The translations under genes and the position numbers were made by a program. A stretch of DNA of 64,000 nt, from assembly GCF_003201105.1 (NCBI RefSeq), contig NZ_QICJ01000004.1:124001-188000 (forward strand), read 5' to 3'. This stretch comes from Dyella sp. AtDHG13. Its GTDB lineage: Bacteria > Pseudomonadota > Gammaproteobacteria > Xanthomonadales > Rhodanobacteraceae. The notes under the pieces were generated by a model. It saw nothing but the letters and a program-made list of their open reading frames with translations, searched no databases and was not told the origin of the DNA. This document shows positions 7,121 to 15,632 of the stretch, one piece after another; position 1 is the first letter of the stretch; every line of letters starts with the position of its first letter.

Positions 7121-9613
7121 TTACTGACACGCCTCGCAATACTCCGGATTCTCCAGCGAGCAGAACACTGCCGCGTTCGCCTGTTCCTGATCCACGACCG
7201 GAGCGGCCGGTTTCGCAACCGGTGCCGCCGATACCGTGGTCTTGGCGATCTTGGTGGCCGGACGCGAACGCAGGTAATACGTGGTCTTGATGCCGGACTT
7301 CCACGCGTACATGTACATGGAGCTGAGCTGGCCGATGTTCGGGTTTTCCATGAACAGGTTCAGCGACTGGCTCTGGTCGATGTATGCGCCGCGCGCGGCG
7401 CCGAGATCGATCAGTGCCTTCTGCGGCAGCTCCCACACAGTGCGGTAGATGGTGCGCAGGCGTTCCGGAATCGCGCTGATGCCCTGGATGGAGCCTTCCG
7501 CCAGCTTGATCGCGTCGCGGATCTCCGCCGTCCACAGGCCCAGCGTCTTCAGTTCTTCCACCAGGTAGCGGTTGACCACCAGGAAGTCGCCCGACAGCGT
7601 CTCGCGCTTGAACAGGTTGCTCACCTGCGGCTCGATGCACTCGTAGCAGCCGGCGATGGAGGCGATGGTGGCGGTCGGGGCGATGGCGATCAGCAGCGAG
7701 TTGCGCAGGCCCCTGGCCTTGATCGATTCGCGCAGTTCGTCCCAGCGTGCCTTGTTGGTGGGCGTGGCGTTCGGCCAGTAGTCGAACTGCAGCTCGCCGT
7801 TGGCCGCGCGGCTTTCCGCAAAGCCCGGATGCGCACCGTGCTCGGCGGCCAGTTCGTTCGACTGCCACAGCGCGTTGTAGTAGATCTCCTCGGCGATGCG
7901 CGTGGAGAGCAGCAGCGCTTCGGCCGAGTCGAACGGCAGGCGCAGCTTGAAGAACACGTCCTGCAGGCCCATCACGCCCAGGCCCACCGGACGCCACTTG
8001 TTGTTGGCGACCTTGGCGGTGTCGATCGGGTAGAAGTTCAGGTCGATCACGCGGTCCAGCTGGCGCACCGCGGTGCGCACGGTGGCGGCGAGCTTGTCGA
8101 AATCGAATTGGCCGTCCACCACGTGGCGCGACAGGTTCACCGAACCCAGGTTGCATACCGCCGTTTCATCGGCGTTGGTGACTTCCAGGATCTCGGTGCA
8201 CAGGTTCGACAGGTGGATGACGTTTTCCGGCTTCGCCGTCTGGTTGCTGGTGGCGTTGCTGCGGTCCTTGAAGGTCATCCAGCCATTGCCGGTCTGCGCC
8301 AGCGTGCGCAGCATGCGGGCGTAGAGCTCGCGCGCCTTCACCTTCTTGGTGGCCAGGCCGGCGGCCTCGGCTTCGCGGTAGGCCTTCTCGAAGGTCTCGC
8401 CCCAGCTGTCGACGAAGTGCGGCACGATCTTCGGATCGAACAGCGACCACTCGCCGTCCGCTTCCACGCGGCGCATGAATTCGTCGGGGATCCAGTTGGC
8501 CAGGTTGAGGTTGTGCGTGCGGCGCGCTTCGTCGCCGGTGTTGTCGCGCAGCTCGAGGAACTCCTCGATGTCGCCGTGCCACGGTTCCAGGTACACGCAG
8601 GCCGCGCCCTTGCGCTTGCCGCCCTGGTTCACCGCCGCCACGGAGGCGTCCAGCGTCTTCAGCCACGGCACCAGGCCGTTGGAGTGGCCGTTGGTGCCCT
8701 TGATCAGCGAGCCACGCGAACGCACGCGCGAGTAGGCCAGGCCGATGCCGCCGGCGAACTTGCTGAGCTTGGCCACGTCGCCGTACTTCTCGTAGATCGA
8801 CTCCAGCGAGTCGGCCGGCGAGTCGAGCAGGAAGCACGAGCTGAGCTGTTCGTGCGCGGTGCCCGCGTTGAACAGCGTCGGCGAACTGGCGATGTATTCC
8901 AGCGAGGACAGCAGGCGGTACAGCTCCAGCGTTTCGCCGATCTCGTTGCCGCCCAGCGCGCAGGCGATGCGCATGAAGAAGTGCTGCGGCGTCTCGATCA
9001 CCTTGCGCAGCTGCGGATGGCGCAGCAGGTAGCGGTCATAGACGGTGCGCAGGCCGAAGTATTCGAAGCGACGCGTGGCGAGCGGGTCGATCGCGTCGTT
9101 GAGCTTGCGCGAGTTGGCCGCCACGAAGTCGCGCAGGCGATCGTTGAGGATGCCCAGTTCCGCGCCGCGCGCGATGGACTGCGAGAAGCTCTGGATTTCC
9201 TGGCCGCTCACTTCCTTGTCGATGAACGCGCCCAGCAGGCGCGCGGCGAGCTGGCCGTATTCGGGCTCCTCGGCGGTGAGCGCGGCGGCGGTGCGGATGG
9301 AGAGCTGGTCCAGCTCCTGCGTGGTGGCGCCGTCGTACAGGCCGCCGATGGTCTTGAGCGCCACGCGCATCGGGTCGACCGCGTGCAGGCCTTCCGCGCT
9401 GCGGGTCACGGCGCGCACGATCTTGTTCACGTCCACCACTTCCTGGCGGCCGTTGCGCTTGGTCACGCGCATCTGGCCCGGGTTGTGCGGCGGGGTCAGG
9501 GCGAAGGGGGTATCCGTGCGCGGCGCTTCGGCCACGGCGGTGTCGGCGGGGAAAACGGCAGTATCGGCGCGCTCGTCTTCACGCTCGCGGCCGGTGGTAT
9601 CAATGGGTTGCAT
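7121..9613 (-). CDS. nrdA: Ribonucleoside-diphosphate reductase subunit alpha (class Ia)
   Basis: The catalytic subunit that reduces ribonucleotides to deoxyribonucleotides together with NrdB; 830 residues. An acidic N-terminal tail (about 1-45) precedes an ATP-cone allosteric domain (from VTKRNGRQEVVDVNKIVRA). The barrel contains SSCFLLD, SNLCTEI (active-site thiyl Cys) and AVCNLGSVNL. The C-terminal tail has the redox cysteines in ENPEYCEACQ. The start is the ATG with GGAG upstream; a longer reading frame would run into the riboswitch. It is first in the nrdA-nrdB unit, behind tandem NrdR boxes and a cobalamin riboswitch. The latter implies that a B12-dependent class II reductase may exist elsewhere in the genome. 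Confidence 0.95.
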   Translation of the reverse strand: MQPIDTTGREREDERADTAVFPADTAVAEAPRTDTPFALTPPHNPGQMRVTKRNGRQEVVDVNKIVRAVTRSAEGLHAVDPMRVALKTIGGLYDGATTQELDQLSIRTAAALTAEEPEYGQLAARLLGAFIDKEVSGQEIQSFSQSIARGAELGILNDRLRDFVAANSRKLNDAIDPLATRRFEYFGLRTVYDRYLLRHPQLRKVIETPQHFFMRIACALGGNEIGETLELYRLLSSLEYIASSPTLFNAGTAHEQLSSCFLLDSPADSLESIYEKYGDVAKLSKFAGGIGLAYSRVRSRGSLIKGTNGHSNGLVPWLKTLDASVAAVNQGGKRKGAACVYLEPWHGDIEEFLELRDNTGDEARRTHNLNLANWIPDEFMRRVEADGEWSLFDPKIVPHFVDSWGETFEKAYREAEAAGLATKKVKARELYARMLRTLAQTGNGWMTFKDRSNATSNQTAKPENVIHLSNLCTEILEVTNADETAVCNLGSVNLSRHVVDGQFDFDKLAATVRTAVRQLDRVIDLNFYPIDTAKVANNKWRPVGLGVMGLQDVFFKLRLPFDSAEALLLSTRIAEEIYYNALWQSNELAAEHGAHPGFAESRAANGELQFDYWPNATPTNKARWDELRESIKARGLRNSLLIAIAPTATIASIAGCYECIEPQVSNLFKRETLSGDFLVVNRYLVEELKTLGLWTAEIRDAIKLAEGSIQGISAIPERLRTIYRTVWELPQKALIDLGAARGAYIDQSQSLNLFMENPNIGQLSSMYMYAWKSGIKTTYYLRSRPATKIAKTTVSAAPVAKPAAPVVDQEQANAAVFCSLENPEYCEACQ

Positions 9614-9774
9614 GGCGACTTCGCTCCAAGCTTGGTCATCAACCGCCTGCTCCCGCGCGCAGGGCTGAAAAGAGAAAGGTGAGGTCTCGCGGACGGTCGA
9701 GCGGCAGGGCTGGCCGCCCCGCGCATCGACGCACCTCCCCGCGGAAGCCGTCACCTTTCACCGTGGTGCTCGCC

Positions 9775-9968
9775 ACGGCTGTCGGCAGGTCTTCGGACTC
9801 GCGGACATGGGTCTTTCGACCCGCCTACTCGCTCCCGCTTCCCAGCCGCTGAGGGCCAGTGCGTTGTTGGCTTTCGTTTCTGCTTACCGCTGCGGGGCAG
9901 TCCCGGATTTCCACCGGATTCCCGTTTTAAGCCAGTCCGACCGTAGGTCTGAGAGTGGCACCGACGGG
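9775..9968 (-). promoter_or_regulatory. Cobalamin (B12) riboswitch upstream of nrdA
   Basis: On the minus strand the conserved core is visible in order: GGGAATCCGGTGGAAATCCG, then the B12-box segment GGGACTGCCCCGCAGCGG with GTAAGCAG following, and at the 3' end CGAGTCCGAAGACCTGCC. It lies between the nrdA promoter and start codon with about 160 bases of expression platform. In Streptomyces a B12 riboswitch represses class Ia nrdAB when the cobalamin-dependent class II enzyme can work; the same logic is inferred here. Confidence 0.9.
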
Positions 9969-9984
9969 GCACAACATATCGGGC
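9969..9984. promoter_or_regulatory. NrdR box 1 (overlaps nrdA -10)
   Basis: GCACAACATATCGGGC is a weak match to the NrdR consensus ACACWATATATWGTGT (about 10 of 16). It is accepted because it lies 32 bases, three helical turns, from a stronger second box and overlaps the predicted -10 element. Confidence 0.6.
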
Positions 9985-10001
9985 CGGGATGGGTCGGTCA
10001 A
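9973..10001 (-). promoter_or_regulatory. nrdA sigma-70 promoter
   Basis: Minus-strand -35 TTGACC (9996-10001), 17-base spacer, -10 TATGTT (9973-9978). Transcription would begin near 9966, right at the 5' edge of the riboswitch, so the elements agree with each other. Confidence 0.75.
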
Positions 10002-10016
10002 CCCAATAGATTGTGG
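10001..10016. promoter_or_regulatory. NrdR box 2 (abuts nrdA -35)
   Basis: ACCCAATAGATTGTGG matches the NrdR consensus at about 13 of 16 positions. Sixteen bases separate it from box 1, the spacing known for tandem NrdR sites. Confidence 0.72.
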
Positions 10017-10031
10017 ATTGGGCGTGGATAA
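10012..10031 (-). promoter_or_regulatory. DnaA-box-like pair upstream of nrdA
   Basis: Minus-strand TTATCCACG (10023-10031; one mismatch to TTATCCACA) followed by CAATCCACA (10012-10020; two mismatches). E. coli nrdAB is regulated by DnaA through boxes upstream of the promoter; the same position is occupied here. Confidence 0.5.
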
Positions 10032-10032
10032 C

Positions 10033-10232
10033 CCGGAAAACTCCAAGATGGGGGCGGAGTTAGGAAACGCTAGGAAATTTTCGCAGTGGCGGCGGCGCGC
10101 AACCCATCGCGCGGCGGCGAGCGGGAGCGCCGCCATGACCCGAATGGTTCCCGGCGAGAAGCATTGCGGACGCTCCCTTCCAGCGGGCACTCTCGCCGCT
10201 TGTCGCAACCGTTCGGTACACCGAAACCACCC
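10033..10232. other. Divergent spacer between nrdA promoter and antiporter gene
   Basis: About 200 bases with no gene. I find no clear ribosome site or promoter for the rightward antiporter gene. The stretch near 10065-10085 is relatively AT-rich. Confidence 0.35.
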
Positions 10233-11486
10233 ATGGGCCATCCGCTGCTGCTCGTCCAACTGCTGGTCATCATCGTGGCGGCGCGGCTGATGGCCGCCGT
10301 CGCCCGGCGCTTCGGCCAGCCGCCGGTGGTGGGCGAGATGCTGGCGGGTCTGGCGCTGGGGCCCATCGTGTTCGGCGCCGTCGCGCCCGCCTGGCAGCAA
10401 CAGCTGTTTCCGGTGGAGAGCCTGGGCCAGCTGCAGAGCCTGAGCACGCTGGGGCTGGTGCTGTTCATGATGGTGGTGGGGGCGGAATTGCGCGTGCCGG
10501 CGGGTACGCAAGGCGGGCTGCTGCGTCCCGCCGCGTGGATCGGCATCTTGTCCGTGCTGCTGCCTGTCGCGCTTGCCCTGGGCGTTGCGCCGCTGCTCTA
10601 TGCCGACTATGCGCCGCTGGGCGTCAGCCGGCTGGCTTTCACGCTGTTCTTCGCCACCGCCTGCGCGATCACGGCCCTGCCGGTGATGGCGCGCATCGTA
10701 AAGGAGCGTGGCCTTGCCGATAGTCTGCCGGGCCGCCTGGGCATTGCCGCGGCGGCGGTGGTCGACGTGCTGGCGTGGATGATGCTCGCCTTCGTCGTCG
10801 CGCTGATCGGTGCGCACGGCGACTGGATGCCGTTCTGGCGCACCATGATCGGCCTGGCCGTGCTGCTCGCGCTGACGTGGCTCGTGCTGCGTCCGCTGTG
10901 CGCGGCCTTGCTGGCGCGCCACGCGCCTGATGGCAATGCCGGCGGCGCCGTGCTGGCCTTCCTGCTGGCCGGCGCGTTCGGCTGCGCGGCCGTCACCGAA
11001 TGGCTCGGCCTGCATGCGGTATTCGGCGCGTTCCTGTTCGGCGTGTGCCTGCCGCGCGACGATCGCCTGCTGCACAAGCTGATCGAGCGCGTGGAACACG
11101 TGACGGTGGCGACGCTGGTGCCGGTGTTCTTCGTGCTGGCGGGCCTGAGCACCAGCGCGCAAGCGCTCGCGGGCGGCGCCGTTCCTGCGCTGCTGCTGGT
11201 GCTTGCGGTCGCCGTGCTCGGCAAGCTGCTCGGCGGCATGGCCGGCGCACGCGTCGCGGGGCAGGGCTGGCGCGACAGCTTCACCATCGGCGCGCTGATG
11301 AATGCGCGCGGCATGATGGAGCTGATCGTCATCAAGGTGGGCCTGGACGCCGGCGTCATCAACAACGCCATGTTCACCATCCTGCTGGTGATGGCCATTG
11401 TCACCACGATGATGACGTCGCCGATGGTGGCGGCGTTCACGCGCAAGCGTGCGGATGAGGGCGCAGAAGCGCTGTCGCGACGCTGA
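10233..11486 (+). CDS. Cation:proton antiporter (CPA2 type, no RCK domain)
   Basis: A 417-residue integral membrane protein with about 12 hydrophobic segments, starting MGHPLLLVQLLVIIVAARLM. Family signatures include RRFGQPPVVGEMLAGLALGP near the N-terminus, the GLVLFMMVVGAEL segment, and FTIGALMNARGMMELIVIKVGL late in the transporter. These mark the KefB/NapA branch of monovalent-cation/proton antiporters. The regulatory TrkA-N domain of KefB/KefC is absent, so it is more like a simple Na+ or K+/H+ exchanger; ion specificity cannot be read. The start is uncertain because no strong Shine-Dalgarno precedes it. It is divergent from nrdA and convergent with an M13 peptidase. Confidence 0.82.
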   Translation: MGHPLLLVQLLVIIVAARLMAAVARRFGQPPVVGEMLAGLALGPIVFGAVAPAWQQQLFPVESLGQLQSLSTLGLVLFMMVVGAELRVPAGTQGGLLRPAAWIGILSVLLPVALALGVAPLLYADYAPLGVSRLAFTLFFATACAITALPVMARIVKERGLADSLPGRLGIAAAAVVDVLAWMMLAFVVALIGAHGDWMPFWRTMIGLAVLLALTWLVLRPLCAALLARHAPDGNAGGAVLAFLLAGAFGCAAVTEWLGLHAVFGAFLFGVCLPRDDRLLHKLIERVEHVTVATLVPVFFVLAGLSTSAQALAGGAVPALLLVLAVAVLGKLLGGMAGARVAGQGWRDSFTIGALMNARGMMELIVIKVGLDAGVINNAMFTILLVMAIVTTMMTSPMVAAFTRKRADEGAEALSRR

Positions 11487-11502
11487 AGCAGCGGCGTTGC
11501 GT

Positions 11503-11531
11503 TCCGCGAAGAGGGTTTCCCGCATCGCGGA
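11503..11531. terminator. Hairpin between convergent antiporter and M13 peptidase genes
   Basis: Arms TCCGCGA/TCGCGGA with a 15-base loop in the 60-base convergent gap. No clear T-tract, so efficiency is doubtful. Confidence 0.35.
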
Positions 11532-11546
11532 GCGCTGGCCCACGCG

Positions 11547-13616
11547 TTACCAGATCCGCACGCGATCCTTCGGGTCGAGATACAGCTTTTCGCCCGGCTG
11601 CACGCCGAAGGCCTGATACCACGCATCGATATTGCGCACTGGCCCGTTCACGCGGAACGCGCGCGGCGAGTGCGGGTCGCTGGTGACCTGGCGGCGGATG
11701 GCGTCGTCGGTGAGCTTGCCGCGCCAGGCCTGGGCCCAGCCAAGGAACACGCGCTGGTCGCCGGTCAGGCCGTCGATCACCGGTGCGGGCTGGCCGTGCA
11801 GCGAGGCGTGGTAGGCGTCGAGCGCGAGCGTGAGGCCGCCGAGGTCGGCGATGTTTTCGCCCATGGTCAGGTTGCCGTTGATGTGCACGCCGGGCAGCGG
11901 TTCGAACGCGTCGTATTGCGCGCCGAGTTTCTTGGCGCGTTCCTCGAAGGCTTTCGCATCCGCCGGCGTCCACCAGTCGCGCAAGGCGCCGCTGGCGTCG
12001 ATCTTGCGGCCCTGGTCGTCGAAGCCGTGGGTGAGTTCGTGACCGATCACGCCGCCGATCGCGCCGTAGTTGATCGCAGGGTCGGCGTTGGGATCGAAGA
12101 TCGGCGGCTGCAGGATCGCGGCCGGAAACACGATGTCGCGCAGCGAGCCGTTGTAGGCATCGTTGGTCTGCGGCGTCATGCTCCAGTCGCTGCGGTCCAC
12201 CGGCTTGTCCAGGCGGTTGACGTAGAACGACCAGTCGGCCTGCGCGGCGCGCAGCACGTTGCCGGTGAGGTCGTCGCCGTGGATGACCACGTTCGCATAG
12301 TCGCGCGGGTGATCGGGGTAGCCGACCTTGATGGTGTAGGTGTCGAGCTTCTTCAGTGCTTCCCTGCGCGTTTCCGGACCCATCCAGTCCAGCTTCTTGA
12401 AGCGCACGCGATAGGCCGCCTTCAGGTTGGCGACGAGTGCCTCGATCTTTTGCTTGGACGAGGCGGGGAAATATTTCTCCGTGTAAAGCTGGCCCACGGC
12501 CCATCCCAGGTTGCCGAAGCAAGCCAACCGTTCGCCGAAACCGCAGTCGCCGCCGGAGACGGCATGCACGCCGCGCTTCCAGCGCGCCTCGATCTGCTGC
12601 TGGCCGGCGAGGGTCTTGTCGTGCATCTCGAAGTACGCCTGCTCGAACGGATCGGACAGATAATAGGCGGCGTTGTCCGCGATGCGCGCGGCCTGCCATG
12701 CCTGGAGGGTTGCTACGGGCGTCTTCGCATACAGCGCGGCGAGTTTCGGAAAGGCCGTCTTCTCCATCACCACTACCTGCTTCTGCTGCCCGAGCTGCGC
12801 GGCCTTGAAGAACTCGCTCCAGGCGAATCCCGGTGCCAGCTTCTGCAGGTCGGCGACGCTCATCGGGTTGTACATGGCCACCGGGTCGCGCTGTTCGACC
12901 TTGCTGATGCTGGCCTGGGCGACGGCTGTTTCAAAGGCCAGCACGTCCTTTGCCGCCGCTTCGGGTTGCGGCCAGCCGACCAGCGTGAGCAGACGGGTGA
13001 CATAGGCCTGGTAGGCCGCCTTCTGTTTCGCAAACTCGGGCTTCAGGTAGTAATCGCGGTCCGGCATGCCGAGTCCGGCCTGCGATACGTAGACGGCGTA
13101 GCGATTGATGTCCTTGAGATCGACGTCGATGCCGATGTTGAACAGCGAGCCTTCGAAATCGCTGTTGGTGCGCCCCATCAGCGCGGCCTGCGCGTCGCGC
13201 GTAGCTGCCTGTTTCACGGCATCGAGCTGCGGCGCGATGGGCTTGGCGCCCAGCGCGTCGAGATGCGCCTGGTCCATGAAGGAGCGATAGAACAGGCCCA
13301 CCTTGTCCTGCAGGCTCGCGTCGCCGGCCTTCTGGGCGGCGCTTTCCATCAGGTCATGCAACCGTTGCTCGGTAAGGTCGGTCATCGCCAGCCGCAGGCT
13401 GACGGCGGGCTTGTCGGCGGGGATCGGCGTGTGGGCCAGCCACGTGCCGTTGGCGTAGCGGAAGAAGTCGTTGCCGGGTTTGACCGACGTGTCGGCGCCG
13501 GCCTGGTCGAAGCCCCAGGCGCCGTATTGAGGCTTGCCCGTCGATGTGTCGGCCGCGTGGGCCGAGCCCACCGCGAGTGCGCACGCGCATGCTGCCGCCA
13601 GAATCCTGCTGACCAT
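11547..13616 (-). CDS. M13 family metallopeptidase (neprilysin-like), secreted
   Basis: 689 residues with a cleavable signal peptide (MVSRILAAACACALAVGSAHA). After an all-helical N-terminal M13 domain, the catalytic domain carries the zinc motif in VIGHELTHGFDDQG (around residue 520) and the third-ligand motif in NLTMGENIADLGGLTLA. The chain ends RVRIW, the usual M13 C-terminus. These periplasmic or cell-associated enzymes cleave oligopeptides. I chose the ATG with GGGAGAG upstream; an upstream in-frame extension has no signal-peptide character. It stands alone on its strand, preceded by a terminator-like hairpin after a small secreted-protein gene. Confidence 0.92.
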   Translation of the reverse strand: MVSRILAAACACALAVGSAHAADTSTGKPQYGAWGFDQAGADTSVKPGNDFFRYANGTWLAHTPIPADKPAVSLRLAMTDLTEQRLHDLMESAAQKAGDASLQDKVGLFYRSFMDQAHLDALGAKPIAPQLDAVKQAATRDAQAALMGRTNSDFEGSLFNIGIDVDLKDINRYAVYVSQAGLGMPDRDYYLKPEFAKQKAAYQAYVTRLLTLVGWPQPEAAAKDVLAFETAVAQASISKVEQRDPVAMYNPMSVADLQKLAPGFAWSEFFKAAQLGQQKQVVVMEKTAFPKLAALYAKTPVATLQAWQAARIADNAAYYLSDPFEQAYFEMHDKTLAGQQQIEARWKRGVHAVSGGDCGFGERLACFGNLGWAVGQLYTEKYFPASSKQKIEALVANLKAAYRVRFKKLDWMGPETRREALKKLDTYTIKVGYPDHPRDYANVVIHGDDLTGNVLRAAQADWSFYVNRLDKPVDRSDWSMTPQTNDAYNGSLRDIVFPAAILQPPIFDPNADPAINYGAIGGVIGHELTHGFDDQGRKIDASGALRDWWTPADAKAFEERAKKLGAQYDAFEPLPGVHINGNLTMGENIADLGGLTLALDAYHASLHGQPAPVIDGLTGDQRVFLGWAQAWRGKLTDDAIRRQVTSDPHSPRAFRVNGPVRNIDAWYQAFGVQPGEKLYLDPKDRVRIW

Positions 13617-13702
13617 ACGACTCTCCCGTTCGGATGATGGTCTGCGGATACTGGCAGGTCGGCGGCGGGGCGACAGTGCTGGAAGTGGGTACCCGTGCAA
13701 AC

Positions 13703-13733
13703 GCGAACGGCCCGGCAGGGCCAGGCCGTTCGC
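13703..13733 (-). terminator. Hairpin after small secreted-protein gene
   Basis: Perfect ten-base arms GCGAACGGCC/GGCCGTTCGC, followed on the minus strand by GTTTGC. It lies 20 bases past the stop of the upstream gene and before the M13 peptidase promoter region, so it likely ends the upstream transcript. Confidence 0.55.
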
Positions 13734-13752
13734 CACGTGACCGCGCGGGCGA

Positions 13753-14112
13753 TCAGTTCGTGCGCTGCTTGTGGATGCGCCGGCTGTCCTTGTTGAGCGA
13801 CTTGTTGAGGTTCTTGTCTTCCTGTTTGGTCAGATGGCCGCCGTGCTGGGCTTCGTCACGGCTTTCGCGGGCGGCGATGTTCGCGTCCTGCTTCTCGTCG
13901 CGCGCGGCCTGCTTGGCGTTGAGCTGGCCGTCGGCCACGCCGGCCTGGATGCGGTTCTGCTGGTTGTCCAGGCGCTGGTTCACTTCGCTGACGCGGGGAT
14001 GGCCCGGAATATCATTGGGGTTGGCGGCCTGCGCCATGGCTCCGGCGCTGGCGAACGCGGCAACCATGCCGAAAGCGATCAGGCTGAAACGCGACGTCAT
14101 CAGGTGCTTCAT
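13753..14112 (-). CDS. Small secreted protein with two G-x-L-T/N-like repeats, unknown function
   Basis: 119 residues: a signal peptide ending about AGAMAQA, then a charged, Gln/Asn-rich mature part. Two related units can be seen, one around GVADGQLNAKQAARDEKQ and one around GGHLTKQEDKNLNKSLNK, ending SRRIHKQRTN. This repeat pattern (G-x-L-T-x-x-E then L-x-x-x-L) is familiar from small exported proteins of proteobacteria without assigned function and recalls EF-hand-like spacing, but the acidic ligands are incomplete. The start has AGGAG nine bases upstream. Monocistronic by context. Confidence 0.7.
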   Translation of the reverse strand: MKHLMTSRFSLIAFGMVAAFASAGAMAQAANPNDIPGHPRVSEVNQRLDNQQNRIQAGVADGQLNAKQAARDEKQDANIAARESRDEAQHGGHLTKQEDKNLNKSLNKDSRRIHKQRTN

Positions 14113-14380
14113 GGGTTTCGCTCCTCGTTGTTCCGACAGGTTGTGTGGAGGTGCCACAACCCCTGGGCTTGCGCCCACGGCATGGTGGTGTGGTGACCCC
14201 TGTGGCCATCCACGATGGATGACTCATGCCGGAGAACGAGGCGTGGGCAACGCGGTTGACGCTCGCCAGGCGCATTGCCGATTCCATTCAGCCGCAAGCG
14301 GGCTTGCTTAGGCCTCGCGTAAGTCTGCTGTTGCATATCTGAAAATACGCCGCCGTATGCGTGCGGCTGCATGGCGGACA
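14113..14380. other. Intergenic region, no gene seen
   Basis: About 270 bases between the small secreted-protein gene and the SRPBCC gene, both leftward. It presumably holds the promoter of the former. I see no further repeat family or RNA in it. Confidence 0.3.
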
Positions 14381-14911
14381 TCAGGCCGTTTGCTCGCACA
14401 GCGTGCGCAGGTTGAGCAACCCTTCCTCGAAGTCCTTGCCGATTATCCGGTCGAAGTTGACCACCAGACCCATCAGCTTGCTCATGTAGTTGGAGCGACC
14501 CTGCATGGACCAGCTGATGCGCGTGGCCGCGCCCTGCGGTTCGAGCACGAACTCGGCCACGTTGCTGGCCTTGAACGGCGTGAAGAACTCCAGCTGGATG
14601 CGCACGAGCGAGGAGGGCGTGGATTCGCTGATCTCCATGCGGCCGCTGCCGATGTTCTTGTTGCCGTTCCAGCCGTAGGCGGCGCCGCGGCCGGACGACG
14701 GGCCTTCGTAGCTGCGCTGCATGTCGGGGTCCTTCTTCTCGTACGGCGACCACGCCTGCCAGCGATGAAAATCGTTGATGTACGAAAAGATGCGTTCGGG
14801 CGTGGCGTGGATGGTGGCCGAGCGCTTGATGCGGAACTGGTCCGGGCGCGCGGCGGCCACGGCCAGCACGGCGGCGATGACGACCACGATGACGATGAGT
14901 GCGATGAGCAT
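14381..14911 (-). CDS. SRPBCC-family protein with N-terminal membrane anchor
   Basis: 176 residues. An N-terminal hydrophobic helix (about 1-22, MLIALIVIVVVIAAVL) is followed by a START/SRPBCC fold resembling polyketide cyclase-type proteins. The start of that fold is seen in IKRSATIHATPERIFSYINDFHRWQAWSPYEK, written here in parts: IKRSATIHATPERIF and INDFHRWQAWSPYEK. Such domains bind hydrophobic ligands; the ligand is unknown. It is followed by nothing on the same strand for 270 bases and preceded by the GST gene at a 31-base gap, so it may be cotranscribed with GST and YceI. Confidence 0.78.
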   Translation of the reverse strand: MLIALIVIVVVIAAVLAVAAARPDQFRIKRSATIHATPERIFSYINDFHRWQAWSPYEKKDPDMQRSYEGPSSGRGAAYGWNGNKNIGSGRMEISESTPSSLVRIQLEFFTPFKASNVAEFVLEPQGAATRISWSMQGRSNYMSKLMGLVVNFDRIIGKDFEEGLLNLRTLCEQTA

Positions 14912-14942
14912 GTCGTTTTCCTCGATGCAGTAGCGATGTGCG

Positions 14943-15617
14943 TCAGGCTTCGGCCGGTTCGCGCGGAACCATGTGCAGGTACGGCTGCGCCTCCCGCAGC
15001 ACGCGCGCGAACGACGGGCGCTCCATCAGCCGCAGCAGATACGCCGCGGTCTGCGGATGGTCGTCCTCCAGCGGTATCACGAAGTTGGCGTAGAACAGCG
15101 CGGGCGAGGCGGCGCAGTCGGCCATGCTGTAGCGATGGCCGGCCGCCCACAGGCGCTTGCCGTTGTCGCGCACGAACTCATGCTCGATCAGGTCCAGCGC
15201 GGCGCGCAGCTTGTCGCGCGCCTGCGCCACGCCGAAGCGGTCGTGCTCGCCCGGGGGACGCAGGCGATCGGTGATCACCTTCTGCGTGGGATCCATCACG
15301 TACAGGTCGAAGAAGCGGTCGCGGAAGCGCACTTCCCTGGCATCGTCCTCGTCGGCGGGAACCAGCGCGACCTGGCCCGGATAGTGCCGGGCCAGGTACT
15401 CGATGATGATGCTCGACTCCGGCACCAGGCAGCCGCGCGAGCGGTCGTCCAGCACGGGGAACTTGCCGATGGGCCACAGCGCGTAGAACTCGGCGCGCTG
15501 CCGGTCGTCCGCCAGGTCCACCAGGTGCGGATGGAAGGGCGTGCCGTTCTCGTACAGCGCGATCAGCCCCTTGTGGCAATAGGCGGCCAGCGGATGCATG
15601 TAGAGCCTGAGTGACAT
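14943..15617 (-). CDS. Glutathione S-transferase family protein
   Basis: 224 residues with a thioredoxin-like N-terminal domain (about 1-80: MSLRLYMHPLAAYCHKG, cis-Pro in GKFPVL, and glutathione-binding ESSIIIEYL) and an all-helical C-terminal domain (about 90-215, with SMADCAASPALF). This is a typical cytosolic GST. The residue usually serving as catalytic Ser/Tyr/Cys falls near the Y-C-H in AAYCHK. The substrate is unknown. It ends 31 bases before the SRPBCC gene and starts 15 bases after the stop of the YceI gene, forming a probable three-gene leftward unit. Confidence 0.85.
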   Translation of the reverse strand: MSLRLYMHPLAAYCHKGLIALYENGTPFHPHLVDLADDRQRAEFYALWPIGKFPVLDDRSRGCLVPESSIIIEYLARHYPGQVALVPADEDDAREVRFRDRFFDLYVMDPTQKVITDRLRPPGEHDRFGVAQARDKLRAALDLIEHEFVRDNGKRLWAAGHRYSMADCAASPALFYANFVIPLEDDHPQTAAYLLRLMERPSFARVLREAQPYLHMVPREPAEA

Positions 15618-15632
15618 GGTCGTGTTCCGTGC

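Noticed and set aside
7829-9682. Long plus-strand open frame opposite nrdA
   Set aside because: Shadow of nrdA. It crosses the nrdA start region, has no ribosome site and no recognisable motif.
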